Source of the DNA: Seminavis robusta
Taxonomy: Eukaryota; Bacillariophyta; Bacillariophyceae; Naviculales; Naviculaceae
Direction of reading: 5' to 3'
Assembly: GCA_903772945.1 (NCBI GenBank)
Contig: CAICTM010001197.1
Location: forward strand, 1 to 34,373
Length of the DNA: 34,373 nucleotides
The stretch's first letter is position 1. Every line of letters begins with the position of its first letter. Under the pieces are notes generated by a model. The model did not search any database and had not been told where the DNA came from. It saw only the letters and a list, made by a program, of their open reading frames with translations. The translations under genes were made by a program, and so were the position numbers. Shown here one piece after another: positions 20,694 through 29,301 of the stretch.

Positions 20694-21403
20694 TGCTGCA
20701 AACGGTTTGTGTGGTGGTAGAATTTTGTGGCAAAGAGAAATCGAAGATGCGATGCACACACAGCCTCGCTCAAAACAAGCTTTACTATAGAGCAAATTGT
20801 ACAATGCCGCTGGGCGATGGCTCAGTTCACATGGCACCGCACAAAACAAAAATGCGATTGAATCCCATTTATTTATTCATCATTCCGGTGCCTTGGTTAC
20901 CATTGCAACAGAACCAACCACGAGCTTCAAACGACGTTTCTACATGTCCTGTAGTGTACGTTTTGTGGAGGCATTTGTGGGCGATGGCTCCAAGTGATAC
21001 GGAAAACCCAGGCTCCATTTCCGGTTCACTCCTCTCTGTAGATCTAGCTAGTGATTTCAGGCCAGGTCGTTGTGCTTGTGGTAAACCCTCCACAGACATT
21101 GCTTCGAGCTCTGCCGTTTCACACCGGAGCAGCGGGATCCTTATAGGGGTACACGTACGAACCAGGTAGCTGGTCAAAGAAGTTTTTTGAGTTTCAGCAT
21201 GTATGAATAAATATTTGATTGACAAAAGCACGTTGCTTCAACCAAAGAGCATCCAACACTTCTGATTGCTAGCTAGCTTTTGTGGCAGATGGATGGAAAG
21301 CTGCACAGTACGGCCGTATCTAGTGAAAGCTGACAGTAGCAGTATTTAGCTGGTGAGATGACATATATTTTGCACAATAAAGAATGTCATGTGTCTACTG
21401 TAT
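20694..21403. other. intergenic: promoter of the GH99 gene
   Basis: Upstream region of the GH99 gene and 3' flank of the CS-domain gene. It contains TAGCTAGC words (21040, 21270) and T-rich runs. A TTTATT on the plus strand (minus AATAAA) near 20870 could serve neither gene as placed. No gene is seen. Confidence 0.45.
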
Positions 21404-22486
21404 CTATTCTTTTACCCTTGGCCAAAGCTCTCCTGGATTTGCCTTTTCACACGTAATGACAAGCTTTTTGCCTCCGTCAATGGTCCAAGTGCAGGCATCC
21501 ACATCAATCGCAGCATACAATTTCAATGACAGTTTGGGATTGCCTTGATAAATGACGGAAATATTCTTGCTGAGAAACTTGACTTTGAGTTGTTTCTTGT
21601 CAATGTCATTGTCAAAACTAACCACCAACTCCACGTCATCGTCTTCTTGAGACCACGCATAATTGTCTTCCTCCACTTGTGTCCCTTCCGTTCCGGCATG
21701 AGCCGGTTGCGAGGCACCTTGTCGATTGGTGACTCGATTCATTTCTTGTTGCCAGGCAACATTTTCCTGTGGCGCGGCCAACAACCACGGCGCGGCTGGA
21801 TCCGTGTCAATCCCCGCACAAAAGGGCAGATTGCGCAACACCGGTTTGGATCCAACGCGTCCCACAAACACATCCCCGTAAAATTGCGGTGGTGGATGAT
21901 AGCCACATCCCGTGGCCAACTGCGTGGCTCGGCGGTTGGGTGGTAACTTCTTCAACAATCCCACTTCGTCGAGGTAAATGTACACGCCCTGTGAATTGTT
22001 ACTGACGCTTGGATGGACGAGTGGAAATGTCTCGACGGACCCCTCGGCGGCCACGGCATTCATGGCGGCGGCCGAAATTTGATTGCCATTCTTTGCCAAA
22101 TCTTCCAGTTGTCCACCGGCAAAGTGTTTGGTGGCTTGTTGTTGCAAGAGGGAAACGTCAATGGATTTGGAATCGGCAAAATGAGGCTTGATGTAGTCGG
22201 GAATCCAATCGCCGCCGCCGCCACTTTTTGGTGGTACTCGTAGCGTTCGCAGCGGTTTTGTGTCATCGCAGGGAATCAACACAAATGGAACGGATCCGTC
22301 GGCTTGTGGTCCTTGTGGTTCATTGTCCACATCAAGTTTGGATAATTGCTGTGTGATGGAGAGAACACCGTCAGCGGCGCTCTCTGCGGCCTTTTGTCCG
22401 GGATTCACAATTTCCACCCCACGATCGCGAAGCCATTGCTCTCGCTCCGTAAATGTCATTTCTTTCTCGTCTTTTTCTTCTGTCAT
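21404..22486 (-). CDS. CS-domain (NudC/p23-like) protein
   Basis: The last 86 residues (275-360) form a CS domain: NYAWSQEDDDVELVVSF, then QLKVKFLSKNISV, then CTWTIDGGKKLVITCEK. CS domains in NudC, p23 and SGT1 bind Hsp90 or clients, so a co-chaperone role is likely (family knowledge plus inference). The N-terminal part contains VPFVLIPCDD, VYIYLDEVGLLKKLPPN and a FYGDVFVGRV stretch, an arrangement I associate with conserved uncharacterised algal proteins. The start at 22486 (MTEEKDEK) is preferred over one at 22654, since the longer form begins with an unrelated hydrophobic leader. The frame is intact and there is no intron. Likely cytosolic. Confidence 0.85.
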   Translation of the reverse strand: MTEEKDEKEMTFTEREQWLRDRGVEIVNPGQKAAESAADGVLSITQQLSKLDVDNEPQGPQADGSVPFVLIPCDDTKPLRTLRVPPKSGGGGDWIPDYIKPHFADSKSIDVSLLQQQATKHFAGGQLEDLAKNGNQISAAAMNAVAAEGSVETFPLVHPSVSNNSQGVYIYLDEVGLLKKLPPNRRATQLATGCGYHPPPQFYGDVFVGRVGSKPVLRNLPFCAGIDTDPAAPWLLAAPQENVAWQQEMNRVTNRQGASQPAHAGTEGTQVEEDNYAWSQEDDDVELVVSFDNDIDKKQLKVKFLSKNISVIYQGNPKLSLKLYAAIDVDACTWTIDGGKKLVITCEKANPGELWPRVKE

Positions 22487-22780
22487 GGTGATGTTTGCTA
22501 GTATGGTATGTGATGGGGAGTTTGAAACAAGTTTCAAAGATGATGTGTTGATTGTGAGCGTCAAGTCGAAAGATGTGGATTGCAGCAGTACTAGTATGGC
22601 AAAGCAGCACGACAGAGGCAATCGAAGTGGATGGAAGCGAGGAGAAGGAACCAACTTCCGGCCTGGGTGGATGCTCGATATCTTTTGGCTTCTTTACACC
22701 CAAGGGACCACAGCTCTGTTGGCCTGTTTCTGAAGATCCCTTTGTCGGCACTGGTACGACTGTACCGGTACCGAACCGTA

Positions 22781-23068
22781 CCAGGAAGGCCCCTTCATGC
22801 GTGGTATTTTTAAAGTCGCGTCGGATCGCTGAAAGTCGCGTGAAAAATTGCATGCGACTCGCACGCGACTTTCATACGACTTTACACGGGACTTTCAGCG
22901 ATCCGACGCGACTTTGTCTTGTTATTTGTCCCAATTTGGCACGACTTTCAAAGTCGTTTGAGAAAGTCGCATACGACTCCCGTGCGACTCGCGTGCGACT
23001 TTGCACGCGACTTTTATTTCTGTTAGAACGAATCCGGGACTAAAAGTCGTATGAAGAGGCCTTCCAGG
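22781..23068. mobile_element. foldback element B, MITE-like, with CGACTTT word array
   Basis: Terminal inverted repeats are CCAGGAAGGCCCCTTCATGC at left and, on the other strand, CCTGGAAGGCCTCTTCATAC at right. The element is flanked by TA on both sides, consistent with a TA target duplication. Inside, CGACTTT occurs six times and its complement AAAGTCG five times. A nested perfect inverted repeat of about 26 bases (AAAGTCGCGTCGGATCGCTG and its complement) lies at 22812-22837 and 22890-22916. No ORF. It sits about 300 bases upstream of the CS-domain gene start. Confidence 0.7.
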
Positions 23069-24647
23069 TACCAGACTGGTACCAGTACTGGTAGCTACCA
23101 CTATGCAGCTTAGTTTTGCCAACCTCCGAGATCGAAAGGACTGTCACTCCCACTCTGTTTTTATCCAATATGTAGATAGATGCATTAGACTACATCATGT
23201 AAAAACGAGGGCCCGAGTTGGCTACTTGATTGCTTTGCTCGACGCTCGGCGCGTAGGGATCGCTGGGTGCCAACCGGAATCGAATCCGCTCGAAGCAAAG
23301 TACGAGTGAGCAGACTGTACTGTGGCATAGACTACTATCAGCTATCAGAGATTGGGGATCTGGAATCTGGAGGTGTTTCTGGCTGGGCCAATAGTACTAG
23401 TAGGTTACCAACTCGTGATGGACCAACTATGCTCCGCGTTTCCAGAAGCTAGCTCCGAGCGATAATAGCACTATAGTCTACTGCATCATACATGTAGCTC
23501 ACTCTAGACTAGCTACGGTAATGTGGGTGCATTGAGGATTGAGGAGATGACCGATAGCACCTTGGCTGGACGGTCACAGACTGAATACCATCCTTGAAAC
23601 GAAAACAGTGAGTGAAACTACCATTGCCACCGCACCAGTACCGGTACCAGCCCGCACCTCAACCTCCAGTTAGCGTTGCCGCTACGGTACTGTACAGTTG
23701 GAGCCACGGCAACATGGCTTCCCACATGGCTGCCATTACGACGATCATCCCTTGCACCGCCCACGATGTAAAAGGTACATGTGCTAAAGACCAATGCATC
23801 CCGGAACCCACCTGCGACCAGCAGTCGCCAGGCATTAGGCAAATGTAATTCAAAAGCCGATAACTCCGGCATTGGTTGCCACTGATATCAAACACTTTGG
23901 TACTTGAGTTATTGATAGTCTAGTACTCCGAGTAGAACCGCTTCCGTACAAACACAGCAAAAGACAGTTGCTTCAAGCTTCAAGCAACCAATTCAAGCCG
24001 TCTTCCCCTCCACCAGTTCAGATCGATCGATGGTTGGTTCGAGCTGCGGAGTAGCTGTGCACTGTACATGTAAACCACCATTCTCGAGCGATTCACGAGA
24101 TGATGTGGGTTTGGCGAAAAGGATTACAGCCCAACGAAGAGTACTTTAAGAAACAGAAGTGGTACTTAACGGGGAGAGTAGATTTATTAACATTCATTTT
24201 TGAAGGTCACTACCATCCTCCCCTCATTTAACAATGCCTTCCCCTTCATGAGTTAACTACCGAGCTTTCTGATTTTGGCCCCAAGACAAATAAATCCAAA
24301 CAATAGAAAGAGAAGGGTGATGTTCATAAATCTATAGATGCCTGCAACGGACCCTTCACGGTGACTCTTTGATCACCTCGCCTTTTGCACACACCTTCTG
24401 TTACGGCCACAGCTCGGCCGTTGCCATCATTCATACTCCTGGAGTGCTCTACTATTACAAAAAGAGTCAAGTGGCTGAGCTCTGAGTGACTGCTGTGCAC
24501 TGTGCAAAGGGAAGGAAGCTTCCACAATATCTTGTTGGAAGGCTTGTCTATCGCTTGAGACAACCCTGGCAAAGGGTTTCGCAGTGGTTGGCCATAGCAT
24601 CTCTAGCTGCTAGCTGGTAGCTACTTTTTAGCAGCTCCTCTCTTGCT
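23069..24647. other. intergenic, no gene seen
   Basis: The stretch contains GGTACC/ACCGGT words near 23068-23100 and 23637-23650, a CTTTGCT/AGCAAAG inverted repeat at 23233-23300, and AGCT/CTAG-rich runs just before the 932-residue gene. ORFs at 23600-23870 on both strands show no family signal. Confidence 0.5.
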
Positions 24648-27446
24648 TTGATGAATTCGCAAAGTGGAATTGTGGTCAACGCTCCTGGGCTGGCGGACGA
24701 TGACTTTTGCGTTTCCGTGTCGTCATTAAAGCCCCTTGAAGATCTAGCTCACTCCTCTACCAGCAGCATCGACCGCCTCCAACAACAACAATCGAACAAC
24801 AGCAACAACAATAGCAAAACCGACTTTGACGACGAGAAGCTCTCGGCTTCGTCTCCCACCCTTGATGGGGCAGGGCTCCTCCGCCGGCGTAGGGAGATTA
24901 GCAAGAGTCCCAGCAGGAAGAACAATAGCAGCAACGTCACGGGAGGGAGCATCTCTCCGCGCAGTCGCAAACCCAAACTTGGTCTCCTCGAAAACAACAA
25001 CAGTCCTCTCTCTCGCACCAAAAAGGGCAAGGTCAGTACTAGCAGCCGTGAGCTTGCTGTGGATGCGATTGGATCGAATCCACCGCTGCAACGGAGTCAT
25101 ACCACCGGCAATAGCGGTAGACGAGTGAGGTCTAGTACTAATAGAGATAGTAGTCACAGCAAGAAGAGTAGCAGTCGATCCACCATGGATGAATCCAGAT
25201 CCCGACGAGGCGACGGCAGCAAAGCCATGGACGAGTCCAAAATGCGACGCAAATTGGAGCGAGACAAGGCCATGGAGGAATCCAGAAATAGAAAGAGTGA
25301 TCGGAGTATGGATGAATCGAATGCCAGCTCCCTCAGTGCGGCAAGTCGCAGCAGCAAAAAACGGGAAAGCCGACCCAGCAGCAGCCGTCGACCTCGAGAC
25401 TCCAAAACGAGAGGTCGACGAAGAAGGGGCTCCAGTCGAGACATGATTGACATGTTGTCCGAGAGTGATCCCGATCTTGACGATGACGACGATGAGAAGG
25501 AGGATGTGCTCGAACCACAACAACAACAGCGCAAACCCCGGTCTACCAAACGAGACTCCAAATCTCGTGGTAAAAGACAACCCTCCACCAGTCAGAGTAA
25601 TATTGTGGATGCCGAAGGAGTAGTTCTATCCGAAGACAGTGATCCGGATGATGTGCTCGAACAAAAAGAACAGCCGCGGCCACGACGACGAGAAAAAACA
25701 TTGGAGGATTCTTCCAGATCATCCAAACAACGCAGCGATCGGACTTCTGCGAATATGGACAGCAGCAGCCGCCGCAGAAAAATATTGGACGCGTCTGATG
25801 GTGGAAAAGGAGGATCTCATCACAGTCTCGATGCCTCGGCAGTCAGCGTCAAATCGCGAACCAGATCTCCCAAACGAGACTCCAAATCTCGCCCTGGAAA
25901 AGCGAGACAACCCTCCTCCAGTCAAAATACAATTGATGCACAAGACTTGTCGGACAGCGATCCAGATGATGTACTGGGACAACAACGGCGACCCAGCAAA
26001 CGCAGCAGTCGACCCAGTCGAACCAAGGCTGGTATGGAAGATGAAAGCACGCGGCAAAAAAGAGGCAGTCGCAAAAAACGAGAATCCACACAGTCGTTGC
26101 ACGATGATTCCAAGAACAGCCTCGAAGGCAGCGTTCGATTTGCCGAGCCAGAATCCAAAATGGTAGATGGCAGCGACCGGAGAATGTCGGACAGCCGGAA
26201 CAATCGAAGAGACGGCACTCGGAGAATGTCCGATGACAGCGCTCGACGAGATCGAGACAACCGTCGCATGTCGGATGGCAGCAGGAGACACCGAAAAATG
26301 TCCGATAGGAGCACCAGGGACAAGGAGGGTCGTCGCACTAGTGGTGGAACTTCAAGTAGTAATCGAAGACGCAGCGATGATGCCGAAGCTCGAAGAGCAC
26401 GACGACAACGCGTGATACGAAGCAAGGACACGTACATCCCCCCACCCAGCCACAGCAAGGATGAGGACGATGATCCTTCTTCGCTCAAGGGGCCCAAAGA
26501 TGTCGCTCCTTCTTCGGATCATGGTACTGCACGTTCTAGTAAACCAAGCAGGAGACGAGTCAAGCGAGCTCCCAAAGACGCTGCTCCTCCCGATGAGAGA
26601 CAAGATGATGACGACGTGGCCGAGACGACATGGCAGCGTGGTGGTGGAAGCACGGCCGAGACGACATGGCAGCGCGGCGGAGGAAGCAATCTGGAAACGA
26701 CATGGCAGCGTGGTGGCGGCAGCAGCGGCGGCGGAAGCAATCTGGAAACGACATGGCATCGAGGAGGTTCCTCGCGACAGCCACGATCTCGCAGAGGTTT
26801 GGCCGTGGAATCCACCGGTGCCTCTTCCAGACTAGATGGGCGTCGTTCCGCGGCCAACGCTCCACAGGCAAACTCTCCCACTGTTGCACCCAGACGTGGA
26901 GGACGGACGAATCAACGAGGACGTGTCAATGTTCGTCAATCGCAACTAGTAAACATGGTTTTGATGACGGACGAAAACGGAGAACCGTCAGAGGAAATCA
27001 GGCAGCTGAGTGAGGTAGAAGAAGCACACGAGACAGAAGGCGAGTTGACCGAAGCTGAAGTGGAAATGGGAATTTCTAGCTCAGATCATCATAAGAACCA
27101 CATGCGATCCATAGGGAAGGCCGCCGTGAAGGCGGTGGCCAAGACAAGTGCCAGTGCCGCGTCGACGGTGGCCAAATCCAGTGCCAAGGTGGCTGGCAAG
27201 GCCGCTCAATCCGGGGCCAAAGCTGCCGGAAAGGCTGCAACTTCTGGGGCCAAAGCTGCTGGTAAGGCGGTCAAGGGGGTGCTTGGATTTCGAAAAAAGA
27301 ATAAAAAACACTCATACGCGGCAAACGAGGATTCCCAGGCTGGTCTGATAATGGAGGATTTGAACGACAGCGACAACCAGAACTTGGATTTGTGGGACGC
27401 CGACGACGAGCCTGACCCGCACAACAGATCGCCGGATCAGCTCTAG
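24648..27446 (+). CDS. disordered Ser/Arg/Lys-rich protein (932 residues) with WQRGG repeats and Ala/Lys 11-mer tail
   Basis: The frame is intact and family unknown. After a short ordered-looking start, most of the protein is SR/KS-rich and contains two copies of a 40-residue block (KRDSKSR ... SDPDDVL) and many RRMSD units that fit basophilic kinase sites. Four TTWQRGGGS-type repeats lie near residues 658-707. An arginine/glycine stretch and NQRGRVNVRQSQLVNM (755-770) follow, then an acidic segment. At 824-882 comes an Ala/Lys-rich region with three exact 11-residue units (KVAGKAAQSGA, KAAGKAATSGA, KAAGKAVKGVL), likely an amphipathic helix. The end is acidic. Possible roles are RNA, membrane or silica-matrix association; none is proven. 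The neighbour on the opposite strand has the same order of regions. Confidence 0.8.
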   Translation: MMNSQSGIVVNAPGLADDDFCVSVSSLKPLEDLAHSSTSSIDRLQQQQSNNSNNNSKTDFDDEKLSASSPTLDGAGLLRRRREISKSPSRKNNSSNVTGGSISPRSRKPKLGLLENNNSPLSRTKKGKVSTSSRELAVDAIGSNPPLQRSHTTGNSGRRVRSSTNRDSSHSKKSSSRSTMDESRSRRGDGSKAMDESKMRRKLERDKAMEESRNRKSDRSMDESNASSLSAASRSSKKRESRPSSSRRPRDSKTRGRRRRGSSRDMIDMLSESDPDLDDDDDEKEDVLEPQQQQRKPRSTKRDSKSRGKRQPSTSQSNIVDAEGVVLSEDSDPDDVLEQKEQPRPRRREKTLEDSSRSSKQRSDRTSANMDSSSRRRKILDASDGGKGGSHHSLDASAVSVKSRTRSPKRDSKSRPGKARQPSSSQNTIDAQDLSDSDPDDVLGQQRRPSKRSSRPSRTKAGMEDESTRQKRGSRKKRESTQSLHDDSKNSLEGSVRFAEPESKMVDGSDRRMSDSRNNRRDGTRRMSDDSARRDRDNRRMSDGSRRHRKMSDRSTRDKEGRRTSGGTSSSNRRRSDDAEARRARRQRVIRSKDTYIPPPSHSKDEDDDPSSLKGPKDVAPSSDHGTARSSKPSRRRVKRAPKDAAPPDERQDDDDVAETTWQRGGGSTAETTWQRGGGSNLETTWQRGGGSSGGGSNLETTWHRGGSSRQPRSRRGLAVESTGASSRLDGRRSAANAPQANSPTVAPRRGGRTNQRGRVNVRQSQLVNMVLMTDENGEPSEEIRQLSEVEEAHETEGELTEAEVEMGISSSDHHKNHMRSIGKAAVKAVAKTSASAASTVAKSSAKVAGKAAQSGAKAAGKAATSGAKAAGKAVKGVLGFRKKNKKHSYAANEDSQAGLIMEDLNDSDNQNLDLWDADDEPDPHNRSPDQL
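26619..26769 (+). repeat. coding repeat, four ETTWQRGG units
   Basis: Units read ETTWQRGGGS, ETTWQRGGGS, ETTWQRGGGS and ETTWHRGGS, with short linkers (TA, NL, GGGSNL). Codon choice differs between units, so selection on the protein sequence is plausible. Confidence 0.85.
27186..27284 (+). repeat. three 33-base units encoding Ala/Lys 11-mers
   Basis: Consecutive KVAGKAAQSGA, KAAGKAATSGA and KAAGKAVKGVL. An 11-residue period is the pattern of LEA, synuclein and perilipin-type lipid-binding helices. Confidence 0.8.
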
Positions 27447-27747
27447 GTCGCTTGTTACCAAAAGGAAGAATACGACAAACTTTGTAATCAATTGATGTCA
27501 ACGAATTGTTAACGTTGGCTTTCAGGCTAAAATCTTAGTCAGATATTTTATTTTTATGCCAGTTTTTTGTAACTGAGCGTAGCTCGACGATTGTCTTGAA
27601 GACCTGAACAGGCTACGTTAGTGTTATAACTGGTACCATAGCATTTTAAAAAACAACTTTAACACTAGCTAGAAGCCACGAAAACGAATATCGTTTCTAT
27701 TACACGCTAGACGCAACAAAAAGCTCTGGCTGGTTGCTGGGCATGGA
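27447..27747. other. intergenic between convergent genes
   Basis: AT-rich 3' flanks, with ATATTTTATTTTTATG near 27541-27558 that could supply poly(A) signals on either strand. No gene is seen. Confidence 0.5.
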
Positions 27748-29301
27748 TCACACGGAAGGGCCTGCAACGCCACCTTGTATGAAACCCCAGGACGCCTGTT
27801 TTCCACTGTCAGTCTTTTTCTCTGGACCCTGCTCTTCTTCAGAGTCGGTCGCATCAAAGTCGTCGTATTCAGACTCTCCCCCGACCACCCTCTGCGCCCT
27901 TTCGCCTACAGTAGCAGCTGCTGTATTCAAAGCACCAAAAACGGTGCCACCAACCAGACCTCCGACATCCAGCAACGTATCTCCGGCCGTAGCAGCCACG
28001 TTCAACACGGCCCCTGCAGCCTCCGATGCGCCCCCAACCGCCATGCTGGCAGCAGCCGCAGCTCCTTCCGTGATGTCTGAGACGAATTCTGCTCCATCAA
28101 CTAATGCAAATCCCAAGCCTGTGCCATCCTTATCAGTCTTTTTCTCTTGTTCTTGTTGCGTTTCTTCTTCCTCCGATTCTGATTCGGGTTCATATTGCAC
28201 ATAATCTTCTTCACGGAATCGTTTGTGGTCGCTCGTGGCCATCTGAGCCAATTGCGCGGCCTGAATATTGCCGCGTTGTCTTGGACCTCGACGACCTCCG
28301 CGGCCTCTTCGTCCACCACGTCCTCGACCTCTTCCGCCTGCCTCCCCTCTTCCTCCTGACTGAGCACGGCGATTCTGTCTTACACGACCTGTGTTTGATC
28401 GTTGTCGCTGAGGTCGATCACTTCGATTTTTACCGCGATCTGCTTCGTCTTGGGAGGATCCTGCAGACTCTTCCAATTCATGTTCGAATTCGTCCAATCC
28501 ATCTTCCAAATCAATGCCGACATTATCAGCATGATTGGCAAATTCTTTTTCGTGCAGTTCTCGCTTGCTGCTGGCATCCTTTTTGCCTTTTCTCGTTGGT
28601 TTGACTCCACCGTCGGTGCTTTTGGCACGCCGACATGGGGATGTACTCCTTTTGCTGCTGCCGCGGACCACGGCTCCCGACGAACGAGCTCTTGGTTTGT
28701 GTTTGTCTTTTTCTCCCTGACGACGCGACCTGCTTTTTCGATCGCTGTTGGTGTCGGATACTCCTCCTTCGTCGTAATCGTCGGATTCCTCGTCGATATC
28801 CACGTCGTCGTAGGAGAGCGTCTCGCCTGATTTTCTGATGGGAGACTTGGATCTTTGTTTCGAAGGCTTTTTGCCATTACCACCACTATCTTTTGTTTTT
28901 TTCTTTCCAGATTCCGGTGGCTGTTTATTGTCGTTTGTGGAGGAGCTCTTATGAAAAGCCCCCAGAACTGTGGAACCCAAAATGTTCGATACTTCCTCTG
29001 CCAGGACATCCGTTGTCTTGATTTCGGCCGCAAAATTCTTGGTGCTGTTAGCATTGTGCTGGCTGTGGCTTAAGCCAATTCGTGTGCTGCCGCCAGCGGT
29101 GGAAAATCGACTGCTGCCGCTGTCCGTGGCGGTATTTCCCACGGATGTCGCTCTTCGATTCTTGAGAGATGTCAGTGAATCCGGACTCAAAATGGAAGAT
29201 ACCCTTCCAGCCAGCTCTCGAGTAGAAGCTTCAGTGGGATTGTCAGCCACAGGGACAAAGGCTTTAATGCCCTGCATCGTATTCTTGCCCTCCTTTGGCA
29301 T
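27748..29301 (-). CDS. disordered RGG-type protein with Ala/Gly-rich tail (517 residues)
   Basis: The frame is intact. Residues 1-120 are moderately ordered (VSNILGSTVLGAFH). Residues 130-250 are Lys/Ser/Arg-rich with RSKSP and TSPCRR sites, with an acidic block at 164-180. Another acidic stretch is at 261-287. An RGG-rich tract lies at 316-343 (GGRGRGRGGRRGRGG), typical of RNA-binding or methylated arginine regions. Then RQRGNIQAAQLAQM, an acidic/Gln segment (366-387) and an Ala/Gly-rich region at 412-473 with hydrophobic spacing, and an acidic end. The domain order parallels the convergent 932-residue gene. No family name recognised; nucleic-acid binding is inferred from the RGG tract. Confidence 0.8.
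   Translation of the reverse strand: MPKEGKNTMQGIKAFVPVADNPTEASTRELAGRVSSILSPDSLTSLKNRRATSVGNTATDSGSSRFSTAGGSTRIGLSHSQHNANSTKNFAAEIKTTDVLAEEVSNILGSTVLGAFHKSSSTNDNKQPPESGKKKTKDSGGNGKKPSKQRSKSPIRKSGETLSYDDVDIDEESDDYDEGGVSDTNSDRKSRSRRQGEKDKHKPRARSSGAVVRGSSKRSTSPCRRAKSTDGGVKPTRKGKKDASSKRELHEKEFANHADNVGIDLEDGLDEFEHELEESAGSSQDEADRGKNRSDRPQRQRSNTGRVRQNRRAQSGGRGEAGGRGRGRGGRRGRGGRRGPRQRGNIQAAQLAQMATSDHKRFREEDYVQYEPESESEEEETQQEQEKKTDKDGTGLGFALVDGAEFVSDITEGAAAAASMAVGGASEAAGAVLNVAATAGDTLLDVGGLVGGTVFGALNTAAATVGERAQRVVGGESEYDDFDATDSEEEQGPEKKTDSGKQASWGFIQGGVAGPSV

Noticed and set aside
23233..23300. 68-base segment with CTTTGCT/AGCAAAG ends and GGATTCGATTCC on one strand
   Set aside because: The length and acceptor-like ends suggested a tRNA, but no D arm, anticodon arm or box A fits on either strand.
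25154..25588. Long minus-strand ORFs opposite the 932-residue gene (also 24744-25580, 25719-26497)
   Set aside because: They are shadows of the SR-rich frame; composition is Leu/Ser-repetitive with no domain features.
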